This document shows, piece after piece, positions 16,651 to 25,709 of a DNA stretch of 64,000 bases (positions are counted from its first letter, which is position 1; each line of letters opens with the position of its first letter). The notes beneath the pieces were generated by a model. The model searched no databases and was not told where the DNA came from. It worked only from the letters and a program-made list of their open reading frames with translations. Source of the stretch: Spirosoma oryzae (lineage in GTDB: Bacteria > Bacteroidota > Bacteroidia > Cytophagales > Spirosomataceae); assembly GCF_003002825.1 (NCBI RefSeq), contig NZ_PVTE01000001.1:62001-126000 (forward strand). The letters are read 5' to 3'. The translations under genes and the position numbers were made by a program.

Positions 16651-17844
16651 CTATTCGAAAAAGCAGACGGTACCACCTACCCAGTCGAAGTCCTTGTTGA
16701 AGCGGACGCCGATCATCTCGCCCCGGCTCAGTCGACTCAGGTTTGTCAGCAGGGTAGGGCGGGCATCGCCTTTGGGCCAGATAAACAGCATCCGGATTTC
16801 GCACTTGACGTGCCCGTCCAGCGCCTGAATAACAGGCTCGTACTGCACTTTTCGCTGGAGCAGATAGCCGCCCCGCTGCTCGGCTGGAATCGCGTCGAGA
16901 TCATCGGGTGTGATGTGCAGCTTGACACCGCTACCCGCGAAGGAGAACAACGGCTTCAGCACGTACTCGTTCAGATCGGTTGGATACTCGGTCAGGTCCG
17001 ACAGGTAATAGCTGGGCGGAACGAACGGACTATTCAGCAGGGGCAGGGTGTACTTGCTGACGCGGAAGAACCAGTTCGGATGACCGACCCAGTCTACGTC
17101 AACGTCGTCCGTGAGGTGAAACTCGGTTTGCAGGTCGGGGAAGTTCTGCAAATCGTCGAAGATCAGCCGGTTATAAATACGCTTGATGGGAACTGTACGC
17201 CCATCGCGCTCGTAAAACAGCTGTCGACCCTGCTTGCGAATTTTTGTCAGGCAGACCGCTTTCACACCCAGGTACTGCTCCGTCAGGGCGAAATCGATGC
17301 GGGTTTTCTGCTGTTCCGGATAGATTTCCAGCAGAATCACTTCCTCCGGATTGCAGTCGCCCACGATCATGTCGCGCAGCCGCTCAATGTAGGCCGCGTT
17401 GGTGTCGACATTGAACAGATGCGACAGCGTATCCGGAACGGGAAAGTGCGCCCGAAACTGATCGGCCAGATACGGCTGAAAGCAGTACAGCGACGGAAAC
17501 CCCTGGAGTTCGATCAACTGGGGAATTAACTCACCCGTATCGTCATGGCAAACCGCAAAGTCGACGGCCAGAAACTGGGTGTGCGTATCTTCGTTGGGTA
17601 CCCGTTGCTCGACCGGTATCGCCTGCTCGGTCAGCGTCTTAAAGTCAGGCCGCGTCAGTACAGCCACAATATCGTCGCAGGCCCGCAGCAACTTATCCGT
17701 TAGCGGTTTCGGGACGAAAACGGGTGTTTCGGCCACCCGGAAGTCCAGCTGATCGGGTAAGTCATGCTTGATGGTATCGAGAAATGCCTGGTATCGGTCG
17801 GGCGAAAAGGCAGCGTTGTAATCGTGACGAACAGACTGAATCAT
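16651..17844 (-). CDS. ATP-grasp-like protein in a GCS2/glutamine amidotransferase cluster
   Basis: This 397-aa soluble protein has a C-terminal half resembling an ATP-grasp domain: YVLKPLFSFAGSGVKL (Lys and Gly-rich loop, about 295-310), GGYLLQRKVQY, KCEIRMLFIW and SRGEMIGVRFNKDFDW. It would ligate a carboxylate to an amine with ATP. The N-terminal half is unassigned (PQLIELQGFPSLYCFQPYLA). It is third in a same-strand set after a GCS2 ligase and an amidotransferase. ATP-grasp/GCS2/amidotransferase neighbourhoods are known from comparative genomics as predicted amide-bond metabolite systems. The product here is unknown. Confidence 0.6.
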   Translation of the reverse strand: MIQSVRHDYNAAFSPDRYQAFLDTIKHDLPDQLDFRVAETPVFVPKPLTDKLLRACDDIVAVLTRPDFKTLTEQAIPVEQRVPNEDTHTQFLAVDFAVCHDDTGELIPQLIELQGFPSLYCFQPYLADQFRAHFPVPDTLSHLFNVDTNAAYIERLRDMIVGDCNPEEVILLEIYPEQQKTRIDFALTEQYLGVKAVCLTKIRKQGRQLFYERDGRTVPIKRIYNRLIFDDLQNFPDLQTEFHLTDDVDVDWVGHPNWFFRVSKYTLPLLNSPFVPPSYYLSDLTEYPTDLNEYVLKPLFSFAGSGVKLHITPDDLDAIPAEQRGGYLLQRKVQYEPVIQALDGHVKCEIRMLFIWPKGDARPTLLTNLSRLSRGEMIGVRFNKDFDWVGGTVCFFE

Positions 17845-17984
17845 GGTAAAGGGGAGGAAAGAGGATAGATGAACGAAGAAAGATGGTCGGTGATTCGCTT
17901 CTCAGTGGTACAAGGTCGTGCGTGGACCCTATACCACTGGAAGCCTATCTTTCTTCTTTACTCTCTTCTCTTTATTCTGAAAAA

Positions 17985-18815
17985 TCAAACCAGTTGGGGC
18001 TTCGTCACTTTCTGGGCTCGCAACGCCCGCCGGAGAAAGCCTGGTAGAATGACGGATTCGGTGAGGGCAATTTTGTTGGGGTCCTGGAGGTAATCGACCA
18101 TGTCGTCGTACTTACGCTGCCCGAATAGCTTGACAATGTGCTTCCGACGCTCTTCGGTTTGCATGTGCAGCAGCATTCCCTGGTTGTCGGCTTCGGGGTG
18201 AAACTGCGTACCCATCACCTCGTCTGAAAAGCGAATCGCCATGATTGCCCGGTCGAGCGGGACGTGTGGGCGAATTTTCTCACGGCACAGAATCGACGCG
18301 CCAAAGGTGCGCAGGCGGGATTTGTTGGGTTTCGTAATCTGGTAATCGCGCGAGTCGACGGCGTAAAATGGATCGGGCAAGCCTTTCAGCATCGGATCAG
18401 TCAGGCCATCGGCTTCCTTATGCATGGGGAAGATACCGAACGACGTCGACCGGCGCTTGCTGAGCAAACCTAGTTCCAGATGCCGCACCACCAGTTGAAA
18501 CGAGTGGCAGATCAGAAAAACAAATTTCTTCCTGGCGTTTCGTTCGTTCCAGTCGAACAGGTCGTCGATTAGCTGGAAAAAACGGGGTTCCCACGCTTCG
18601 TCGGATGCCAGCGGACTACCGGGACCGCCCGACGAAATGTACACGTCGTAGCTGAGGTCGGGGAGTTCGTCGCTACCCCGCACGTTGAAAACGTCGTAAA
18701 CCAGGTCGACATGGTCGCGTTCCTGGAAATTTCGGATGATTTGAAGAATACAACGCATGCCCTGATTCGGCAGGTTGTTGTTCATGTCCAACACAGCTAT
18801 TTTCAACTGACTCAT
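17985..18815 (-). CDS. Class I glutamine amidotransferase-like protein
   Basis: This 276-aa protein has a type 1 glutamine amidotransferase fold. The triad is present: nucleophile Cys in VFLICHSFQL (about residue 100) and the His/Glu pair in GTQFHPEAD (about 204-212). VYISSGGPGSPL supplies the oxyanion-side glycine loop. The elbow reads ICHS rather than the common CxGxQ, so hydrolysis of a gamma-glutamyl bond is possible as well as glutamine deamination. About 60 extra C-terminal residues (FGQRKYDDMVDYLQDP) are unassigned. It lies between the GCS2 ligase and the ATP-grasp gene, with 140-147 bp on each side. Confidence 0.85.
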   Translation of the reverse strand: MSQLKIAVLDMNNNLPNQGMRCILQIIRNFQERDHVDLVYDVFNVRGSDELPDLSYDVYISSGGPGSPLASDEAWEPRFFQLIDDLFDWNERNARKKFVFLICHSFQLVVRHLELGLLSKRRSTSFGIFPMHKEADGLTDPMLKGLPDPFYAVDSRDYQITKPNKSRLRTFGASILCREKIRPHVPLDRAIMAIRFSDEVMGTQFHPEADNQGMLLHMQTEERRKHIVKLFGQRKYDDMVDYLQDPNKIALTESVILPGFLRRALRAQKVTKPQLV

Positions 18816-18835
18816 ACGTGTTACGGTTGTATTTT

Positions 18836-18948
18836 GACAGGATTACAGGATTGTCAGGATTGCTTAAATCGCAAATGGCTACTGGCCAAACCGACTATCA
18901 GCCAGCGTTTGTCAGGGTAATAAATCCTGACAATCTTGTAATCCTGTC
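18836..18948. repeat. REP-like inverted repeat (GACAGGATTACAGGATT family)
   Basis: The 26-bp arms at 18836-18861 and 18923-18948 are reverse complements with a single mismatch, around a 61-bp spacer. The arm is built from the GATTxCAGGATT theme and contains internal direct repeats. It sits between two same-strand genes, a typical place for a REP/ERIC-like element that forms an RNA hairpin. Confidence 0.7.
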
Positions 18949-18962
18949 CATTCATTTACCAA

Positions 18963-20063
18963 CTATCGGATGCCGAAAGAAGTTTCGTCGACAATGTAAT
19001 CGACAACGCGTTTGAGGTCGTTAGTCTGCTGAAAAACGGCCAGTTGCCGATCGGCACCCGTACCCATATCGAGGATTTTGAGCGCGTATTCGCACTCCTC
19101 CCGGCTCCCCAGTTCATCGACCACATCGTCGACAAAATCGAGCAGTTCGTGGATGAGCTGATGCGTGGGTACTTCCTGCTGCTTGCCGAAGTCGATTAGC
19201 TTGCCTTCGATACCGTAGCGGGCCGCGCGCCACTTGTTTTCGCTGATGAGGTTCTTGCGGTACAGTCGGAAATTCAGGTTGCTCGACATCAGCTTGTGAA
19301 TCTTGGCGACGAGGGCCTGTAGCAGAGCCGCCAGACAGATCGTTTCGTCGATACGCATCGGTACGTCGCAGATGCGAAACTCGATGGTGTCGAAGAACGG
19401 ATGCACCCGAATGTCCCAGTAAATTTTCTTGCCGTTGTCGATGCAGCCCGTTTTGATGAGCAGGTTGATGTATTCGTCGTACTCGGCGGCACTGGCGAAA
19501 TAATCGGGGATGCCCGTGCGCGGAAACTTGTCGAACACTTTCGAACGGTACGATTTAAAGCCCGTGTTACGGCCCTGCCAGAACGGAGAGTTTGTACTCA
19601 GCGCGTAGATGTGCGGCAGGAAATACCGCATCGTATTCATCATGTGCACACCCATATCCCGGCTTTCCATACCGATGTGGACGTGCATCCCGAAGATCAG
19701 GTTGGAGCGGGCTGCATCCTGCATCTCTTCGATGATTTTGTCGTAGCGGGCATCGGCTGTAATCTGCTGATCCTGCCAGCGCGAGAAGGGGTGCGTGCCC
19801 GCCGAGGCAATCTTGAGGCCCTGATTGCCAGCTAGTTCGATGATGTGTTTGCGCAGGTGCGTGACCTCCCGACGGGCCTCCTGAATGTTGTAGCAGATGT
19901 TGGTGCCTACTTCAACGACGGCCTGGTGCATCTCGGCCTTTACCTGCTCGTGAAGGGTAATTTTACCGTCTTCAACGATTTGCCCAATGTGTGAGCGCAG
20001 GTCGCGGGTTACGGGGTCAATCGTCTGAAATTCCTCTTCGATCCCAATGGTAAAAACGGGCAT
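18963..20063 (-). CDS. GCS2-family carboxylate-amine ligase (YbdK-like)
   Basis: This 366-aa protein matches the glutamate-cysteine ligase type 2 family. The opening FTIGIEEEFQTID (4-16) has the metal-binding glutamates. SAGTHPFSRW, FGMHVHIGM and EFRICDVPMRIDET are further family motifs. Such enzymes join glutamate or a similar acid to an amine using ATP. A dedicated glutathione role is not supported, because no glutathione synthetase partner is here. It is first in the three-gene set with the amidotransferase and ATP-grasp protein. Confidence 0.88.
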   Translation of the reverse strand: MPVFTIGIEEEFQTIDPVTRDLRSHIGQIVEDGKITLHEQVKAEMHQAVVEVGTNICYNIQEARREVTHLRKHIIELAGNQGLKIASAGTHPFSRWQDQQITADARYDKIIEEMQDAARSNLIFGMHVHIGMESRDMGVHMMNTMRYFLPHIYALSTNSPFWQGRNTGFKSYRSKVFDKFPRTGIPDYFASAAEYDEYINLLIKTGCIDNGKKIYWDIRVHPFFDTIEFRICDVPMRIDETICLAALLQALVAKIHKLMSSNLNFRLYRKNLISENKWRAARYGIEGKLIDFGKQQEVPTHQLIHELLDFVDDVVDELGSREECEYALKILDMGTGADRQLAVFQQTNDLKRVVDYIVDETSFGIR

Positions 20064-20430
20064 GGTGACGTGGTAAAAGTGGGTAGTGGTCGGTTGATGC
20101 TATAACGCCGTAGTAAGATAGCTGTTTTTGGTATACAACAAAACGTCCACAAAATCGTCAGAATGTGCCAATGCTGACCTATAGGCAGTATAGGCTTCGG
20201 TAAGGTGGTGTAGGAATACTACCTAAGTTGTTCTTTCTCTTGTTTAGAAATAGAGTCGCTAAGACAGAATGCTGTGTCCTGCAAGGCGTGAGGTCAGCTA
20301 CGGTCTGACTATTCAATCACTAACTTGTACAGGTGGGTGCCGTTTACTGGGTGTACACTGTCAATGATGCTTTGGAAAAGACAGTTAGTGGCTTACCGTG
20401 TTATCTGAGTAACCCTGATCCGACTCCGAT
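20064..20430. other. Intergenic region between divergent genes
   Basis: This 367-bp gap between the GCS2 ligase and DUF1810 gene is AT-richer than the flanks. It contains a short repeat CCTATAGGCAGTATAGGC near 20180. No frame, clear hairpin or strong -7 element stands out. Confidence 0.4.
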
Positions 20431-20871
20431 ATGGAACCTGACCTCACCCGTTTTGTCGATGCGCAGGCTGGTGACTACGCGCAGGCATTGACCGAAATCA
20501 AACATGGCCGTAAACGAAGCCATTGGATGTGGTACGTCTTCCCACAGCTCAATGGGCTGGGCTTTAGTGAAATGGCGCGCTTCTACGGCATTCGCGACAT
20601 ACAGGAAGCCACGGACTACCTGGCGCATCCCGTGCTGGGACCACGGCTGATTGCGATTAGCAAAGCATTGGTAGCCCTGAAAACGCAGTCGGCGAGTCAG
20701 GTGATGGGCAGCCCGGACGATCTCAAACTATGCTCAAGCATGACCCTATTCAGCCGGGTCGCCGGGGTCGATTCCATCCCGGATGGTCAGGTGTTTCAGG
20801 CGGTGCTGGACAAGTTTTTCGATGGCGAACCCGACCCGAAAACGGTGGCGATGCTTGCCGGTCGTGGGTAG
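20431..20871 (+). CDS. DUF1810 family protein
   Basis: This 146-aa soluble protein matches the DUF1810 family along its full length: DLTRFVDAQAGDYAQALTEI, RKRSHWMWYVFPQLNGLG and the SDMARFYGI-like SEMARFYGI, ending with KFFDGEPDPKTVAML. The family is small, widespread and of unknown function. The WMWYVFPQ motif and conserved HW pair suggest a binding pocket. The gene converges with the DUF1460 gene, 11 bp away. Confidence 0.85.
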   Translation: MEPDLTRFVDAQAGDYAQALTEIKHGRKRSHWMWYVFPQLNGLGFSEMARFYGIRDIQEATDYLAHPVLGPRLIAISKALVALKTQSASQVMGSPDDLKLCSSMTLFSRVAGVDSIPDGQVFQAVLDKFFDGEPDPKTVAMLAGRG

Positions 20872-20882
20872 CGTTGCGGGGG

Positions 20883-21776
20883 TTACCGCTTCGACATCCG
20901 GTTGGCGGTCAGCAACTGATCGGGTCGCAGCCGGGCAACCCGAAGGCCCGACAGCCGGGGATGGTGCAGTACGTAATCAGCGATCGGCATCGACGAGATC
21001 ACCACTTGTCCGGCGTCTGATGATGCGTGCAGCAAGTGCATCCGGCCGTCTGCTTGGCGCGTTGCCAGTCCGACGTGGCGCATGTCGAGCCCCGGCCGGG
21101 CCGCTGTCAGCATGATGACATCGCCTTCACGCAGGGCGGTTTCGGCCTGCCGCACGTTCTTTCGGGGTACAAACGCAAATGGCTGACCATTAAGCGCCGA
21201 TTCGACGCGGACCATCTGCTCAAAAACGGTCGGATCGCTCAGCGCCGGATATTTGTATACGGCCGACGTCATGTAGTTGACCGGTTTCGATACCATCACC
21301 CGGCCCGGCAGCGTACCCGTAACATCGATCAGCAGCCCTTTCCGTTCGTTGTCGCGCAGCCAGTCGGAAAAGTAATGCAGGCGGCTGGCGTACCCGTCGA
21401 TCCGACCGTTGCGGTAACGCAGGCGGGTCAGATACTGCTGGAAAAGAGCGTCGCAGGTAGCGGGCTCGGTGGTGCGGTTGCTAACGGTGCGAACGCGGTT
21501 GTCGTGCCAGGCCAGCGCAACGGCCAGTACCGTTTCCAGATAGGTCGTACAATCGAACTCATGCAGATTAACGACCAGTTGTTCCGTCGGCTGCTGATCC
21601 AGCGTATGGGGCACGTAAGGTGAGCCGAGTAACTTCTTGCCGACGAGCACGGCTGTTTCGGCGGCTGTTCGACCGGGCTGGGCGACCAGTAGCGTGAACG
21701 AGTCATCTGCCGGTACGGGTTGTGCCGGGCTGAACAGAGGAAGCAGAAAAAGAGCCAGCGTAAACCAGTTTCGCAT
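20883..21776 (-). CDS. DUF1460 family N-acetylmuramoyl-L-alanine amidase-like protein
   Basis: This 297-aa exported protein has a signal peptide (WFTLALFLLPLFSPAQP). The rest matches the DUF1460 NlpC/P60-like fold. Key motifs are the catalytic Cys in EFDCTTYLETVLA (about 74-86), a His in DMRHVGLATR (about 231-240), and LLHASSDAGQV. It should cut a peptidoglycan amide or peptide bond in the periplasm. Family annotation is firm; the exact bond is not known. Confidence 0.85.
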   Translation of the reverse strand: MRNWFTLALFLLPLFSPAQPVPADDSFTLLVAQPGRTAAETAVLVGKKLLGSPYVPHTLDQQPTEQLVVNLHEFDCTTYLETVLAVALAWHDNRVRTVSNRTTEPATCDALFQQYLTRLRYRNGRIDGYASRLHYFSDWLRDNERKGLLIDVTGTLPGRVMVSKPVNYMTSAVYKYPALSDPTVFEQMVRVESALNGQPFAFVPRKNVRQAETALREGDVIMLTAARPGLDMRHVGLATRQADGRMHLLHASSDAGQVVISSMPIADYVLHHPRLSGLRVARLRPDQLLTANRMSKR

Positions 21777-21864
21777 AGACGGATGAGTAAAAAAGACGGG
21801 ATAGCCACCGACAGCCTGCGGCAGCTACCCCTAGACGAAAAACGTGAGCCCGTGCTAACTCGTC

Positions 21865-23586
21865 CTACGCTTTTATTTCCAGCACCCACACGCTCCTCGG
21901 AGGAATGGTTACCGGAATGCCCGATTGGCCGGATGCCTCAAACTGCACGTGATGCATGAAAATATCCGTCAGTTGGTACACCCGGGTGGGATCGAGCTGA
22001 AGCGTGTCGAGGGCGTGTCGAGGGAGCTTAATCGTAGCATCAACTGTATTGTGGGCCGAGAAGTTACAAATGATGAGTACTTTCTGCCGGTCTGTGTAGC
22101 GCAGGAAGCTGTACACCTGCTGCGCATCGTAGCCCGGCGTCTGCCCGTTGTCGTTGGCCCACTGTAGGTCGTAGAAGTAGCCGTTCTGAATGGCATCGGA
22201 GCCGTTGACGAGGTAATTCAACTGCTGGTAGACCCCCCGCAGGCTGCGCTGATCGTCGCTTAGGCCACCCCCGTCGTACTTACCGCCGTTGAGCCAGCCC
22301 TGCCAGTCGGGCATGCCCCAGTAGTCGAAAATCGTCGTGCGACCATCATCGCCACTAAAGCCTTCCGAGCCCTCGGCCCGTTCGCCCACTTCCTGTCCGA
22401 AATACAACAGGTACGGCCCGGTGTGCATGGTCGCTGCCAGCGTCATGGCCGGAATGGCCGCCCACGGATCGCCGGCGAAGAAGCGCGACGCAATCCGCTG
22501 CTCGTCGTGGGTTTCCAGAAACCGCAGCATGTGCCCCGGATAATCGCCCTGCTGCTGCCAGACCTGCGTCAGTTCGTAGCAGGAGCCCTGACCCTCGATC
22601 AGCCGGCGCAGGGCGTCGTACAGGCCGACTTTGTCGTAGAGGTAATCGAAGCCACCCTGGAAAATAAAGGGACGGTACAGGTGGGTTTCGTAAATCTCGG
22701 CGATAAAAATCACGCGGGGATACCGCTGTTTCACCCGACTAATGGCCCACTGCCAGAATTCGACCGGTACGAGCTGCGCCATGTCGCAACGGAAGCCGTC
22801 GATGCCTTTGTCGGCCCAGAACAGCAGAATGTCGAGCATCTGCTGCCAGGTGGCGGGCTGCGGATCGAGCTGAAGCCGGTTTTCGAAGACGTTGTAGCCG
22901 TAGTTGAGCTTTACCGTTTCATACCAGTCGTTGCTATCGGGGCGGGCGGTGATGGAGCCGGAGCCGGTCACCTTCGCCGGGTTCTCATGCAGCGAACCCG
23001 CGTGAGGCAGCCCACTCTCATTTTCCGGAGACACAAACGGCTGACCGGGGAGGTAATAAAAATTGTTGGCCGTCGAAAACCCGACCGAGGTATCGTCCTG
23101 CTCACCCAGGTCGACAATGCCCGCCGGCTTCGCGTCGGATTTGTATTGTCGGGCTACGTGGTTGGGCACGAAGTCGATTAGCACCTTCAGGCCGTGGGCG
23201 TGGGTACGTTGAATCAGTGCGTCAAATTCAGCCATTCGATCGGCCACGTTCACCGCCATGTCGGGGTCAACGTCGTAGTAGTCCTTCACGGCGTAGGGCG
23301 ATCCCGCCTTGCCTTTCACCACGTTCGGATCGTCGGGGGTGATACCATCGGCTGAGTAGTCGGTTTGGGTGGCGTGTTCGACAATGCCGGTGTACCACAC
23401 GTGCGATGCGCCAAACTGCCGGATGGCGCGCAGGGCCGCTTCGTTGATGTCGTTGAACGTACCGACGCCGTTCTGATCGCGGCTGCCGTTTGGCTGGTTG
23501 GTCGTGACGGCGTTGCCAAACAGACGCGTAAAGGCCTGGTATATGATCAACTTGTCGTTGACAGGGACGGAGAATGCAGTGTTCAC
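21865..23586 (-). CDS. Alpha-amylase family glycoside hydrolase (GH13), no signal peptide
   Basis: This 573-aa GH13 enzyme starts at a GTG; no in-frame ATG precedes it. Conserved regions are VLIDFVPNHVA, GIDGFRCDMAQ (nucleophile Asp), VIFIAEIYE (acid/base Glu) and FLETHDEQRI (third Asp). The (beta/alpha)8 barrel spans about residues 40-460, and a beta-sandwich C-domain follows (QKVLIICNFSAHNTVDATIK). There is no signal peptide, so it should act in the cytoplasm on alpha-glucans. It is divergent from the exported amylase, which may supply its substrates. Confidence 0.9.
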   Translation of the reverse strand: MNTAFSVPVNDKLIIYQAFTRLFGNAVTTNQPNGSRDQNGVGTFNDINEAALRAIRQFGASHVWYTGIVEHATQTDYSADGITPDDPNVVKGKAGSPYAVKDYYDVDPDMAVNVADRMAEFDALIQRTHAHGLKVLIDFVPNHVARQYKSDAKPAGIVDLGEQDDTSVGFSTANNFYYLPGQPFVSPENESGLPHAGSLHENPAKVTGSGSITARPDSNDWYETVKLNYGYNVFENRLQLDPQPATWQQMLDILLFWADKGIDGFRCDMAQLVPVEFWQWAISRVKQRYPRVIFIAEIYETHLYRPFIFQGGFDYLYDKVGLYDALRRLIEGQGSCYELTQVWQQQGDYPGHMLRFLETHDEQRIASRFFAGDPWAAIPAMTLAATMHTGPYLLYFGQEVGERAEGSEGFSGDDGRTTIFDYWGMPDWQGWLNGGKYDGGGLSDDQRSLRGVYQQLNYLVNGSDAIQNGYFYDLQWANDNGQTPGYDAQQVYSFLRYTDRQKVLIICNFSAHNTVDATIKLPRHALDTLQLDPTRVYQLTDIFMHHVQFEASGQSGIPVTIPPRSVWVLEIKA

Positions 23587-23632
23587 GTTGGTTAAGTAAA
23601 AACGGTTGGGGCGTACAAAAAAAGACGCTCTG

Positions 23633-23640
23633 CAAAACTA
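23633..23640 (-). promoter_or_regulatory. Bacteroidota -7-like element for the GTG-start amylase
   Basis: On the minus strand this reads TAGTTTTG, an exact TAnnTTTG match, 46 bp upstream of the GTG start. That gives a leader of about 40 nt. The -33 box is not clear. Confidence 0.4.
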
Positions 23641-23765
23641 GGGCCTTTCGCCACGAAAGTCAGTCCTTATTTTTAGGGTAACGATTGAAACATTCGCCGA
23701 TTATATTGTCCTTTGGCGGATTAAGCCGCTTCGTCCAATCCATACAACGGCTTGTAACCAACCCT

Positions 23766-25652
23766 ATGATGAACCGATTAAGGCTGATACCGGCCCTGCT
23801 TCTGGCGGCCCTGCTCACCACATCTGCCCTAAGCGTGCAGGCGCAAACCGTTCCGCGTATTGAGCGGGTCAACCCGACCAACTGGTGGGTCGGGATGAAG
23901 TACCGGACCATTCAACTGCTGGTCTACGGCCCGAACGCCGGTACGCTGGCGTATACCGTCAACTATCCCGGCGTGACGCTGACCAAAACGCACACCGTCG
24001 AAAACCCGAACTACGCCTTTCTCGATCTGACCATTGCGCCCACGGCTAAAGCGGGCATGGTTAAACTGGTCGGCAAAAAAGGAAGTCAGACGCTGAGCCA
24101 GCCGTTTGAACTGAAAGCCCGCGACAAAGCACCGAAAGGACAGGGGGTCACCGACGCTGATTTTATCTACCTCGCCATGCCCGACCGTTTTGCCAACGGC
24201 GACCCGTCGAACGATAAGTTTGCCGACATGGCCGACCAAACCGCCGACCGCAGCAACCCCTTTGCCCGGCACGGGGGCGATTTGCAGGGAGCGCAACAAC
24301 GGCTCGACTACCTCAAAGACCTTGGCGTAACGGCGGTCTGGTTTACGCCCGTCATTGAAAACAACCAGCCGATGACCAATGAGGGCGGTGCCATGCGCTC
24401 GGCCTACCACGGCTACGGCTTTACCGATCAGTACAACGTCGACCGGCGGCTGGGGGGCAACGACGCGTACAAAGCCTTCGTGCAGCGGGCCCACAGCAAG
24501 GGGATGAAGGTGGTGCAGGATGCGGTGTACAACCACGTTGGGATCAACCACTGGTTCGTCAAGGATCTACCGATGAAAAGCTGGCTGCATCAATGGCCGG
24601 CGTACACCAACACCTCGTACCGCTACGAGTCGATTACCGACCCGCATGGCTCGGAAGCCGACCGGCGCATCACGACCGATGGCTGGTTCGTGCCGTTCCT
24701 GCCCGACCTGAATCAGACCAACCCCTACGTCGCTAACTTTCTGATTCAGCACGCGCTCTGGACGGTCGAAACCTTTGGCGTCGATGCGTGGCGGATCGAT
24801 ACGTACCTCTACAACGACATGCCGTTTATGAATCGCTGCAACAAGGCGCTCATGGACGAGTACCCCCGGATTCACATCTTCGGCGAATCGTTCGTCAACA
24901 ACGTCGTCGATCAGGCGTACTACGTGCAGAATACGATCAACTTCCCGTTCAAGTCGAATCAGCCGGGTGCGCTCGACTTCGTGCTGTTCGGGGCCGCCGT
25001 CGACGCCCTGAAGCCGAAAGAAACCAACGGGGCGAATCGGTTCTACACCGCTCTCGCCCAGGACGCCGTCTACGTCGACCCGACGAAGCTGGTCACGTTC
25101 CTGGACAACCACGATACCGACCGCTACCTCTCCGTAATTGGCGAAGACGTCGACCGCTACAAAATCGGCCTGACCTGGCTGCTGACCACCCGGGGCATTC
25201 CCTGTCTGTACTACGGCACCGAGATTCTGATGAAGAATTTCCGGGACCCGTCGGACGCCGAGGTGCGCCGTGACTTTCCCGGCGGCTTCCCCGGCGATAA
25301 GGAGAACAAGTTTGAAGCCGCCGGCCGTACTGACCGCGAAAACGATGCCTGGCAGTTCGTTCGCAAACTGGCAACGTACCGGCGCGATACGCCAGTGATG
25401 CACCACGGTAAGCTGATGCAGTTCCTGCCGCAGGATAATGTCTACGTCTTTTTCCGGTACGACGCCGACAAAACCGTAATGGTCGTATCGAATATGGGGG
25501 AGAAAGCGATTAAAGTCGATACGAAGCGCTTTGCCGAACGGATGAGCGGCATGAAATCGGCCCGTAACGTCCTCACCGACCAGACGATCACCAATCTCGA
25601 CCTGATCGAGGCCCCCGCCAAAACCGCGCTGGTGCTGGAACTGGCGAAGTAA
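23766..25652 (+). CDS. Exported alpha-amylase / cyclomaltodextrinase-like GH13
   Basis: This 628-aa protein from the ATG at 23766 has a signal peptide (LIPALLLAALLTTSALSVQA, cut at AQT). An N-terminal cyclomaltodextrinase-type beta-sandwich (about 25-120, PTNWWVGMKYRTIQLLVYG) precedes the GH13 barrel: VVQDAVYNHVG, GVDAWRIDTYLY (nucleophile Asp), HIFGESFVN (acid/base Glu) and FLDNHDTDRY. A C-terminal beta domain ends the protein (VYVFFRYDADKTVMVVSNMG). It hydrolyses alpha-1,4-glucans in the periplasm or at the surface, SusG- or neopullulanase-like. Codon 2 is also Met, so either ATG could be used. Confidence 0.92.
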   Translation: MMNRLRLIPALLLAALLTTSALSVQAQTVPRIERVNPTNWWVGMKYRTIQLLVYGPNAGTLAYTVNYPGVTLTKTHTVENPNYAFLDLTIAPTAKAGMVKLVGKKGSQTLSQPFELKARDKAPKGQGVTDADFIYLAMPDRFANGDPSNDKFADMADQTADRSNPFARHGGDLQGAQQRLDYLKDLGVTAVWFTPVIENNQPMTNEGGAMRSAYHGYGFTDQYNVDRRLGGNDAYKAFVQRAHSKGMKVVQDAVYNHVGINHWFVKDLPMKSWLHQWPAYTNTSYRYESITDPHGSEADRRITTDGWFVPFLPDLNQTNPYVANFLIQHALWTVETFGVDAWRIDTYLYNDMPFMNRCNKALMDEYPRIHIFGESFVNNVVDQAYYVQNTINFPFKSNQPGALDFVLFGAAVDALKPKETNGANRFYTALAQDAVYVDPTKLVTFLDNHDTDRYLSVIGEDVDRYKIGLTWLLTTRGIPCLYYGTEILMKNFRDPSDAEVRRDFPGGFPGDKENKFEAAGRTDRENDAWQFVRKLATYRRDTPVMHHGKLMQFLPQDNVYVFFRYDADKTVMVVSNMGEKAIKVDTKRFAERMSGMKSARNVLTDQTITNLDLIEAPAKTALVLELAK

Positions 25653-25675
25653 CGACACAAAACAGCGTCAAGAGA

Positions 25676-25705
25676 AGCGGGGTTGCCATAGTTGGTAACC
25701 CCGCT
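25676..25705. terminator. Bidirectional terminator between convergent genes
   Basis: Arms AGCGGGGTTGCC and GGTAACCCCGCT pair with one G-U, around a 6-nt loop, followed by TTTGTT. It lies between the convergent amylase and protease genes and can serve both. Confidence 0.75.
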
Positions 25706-25709
25706 TTGT

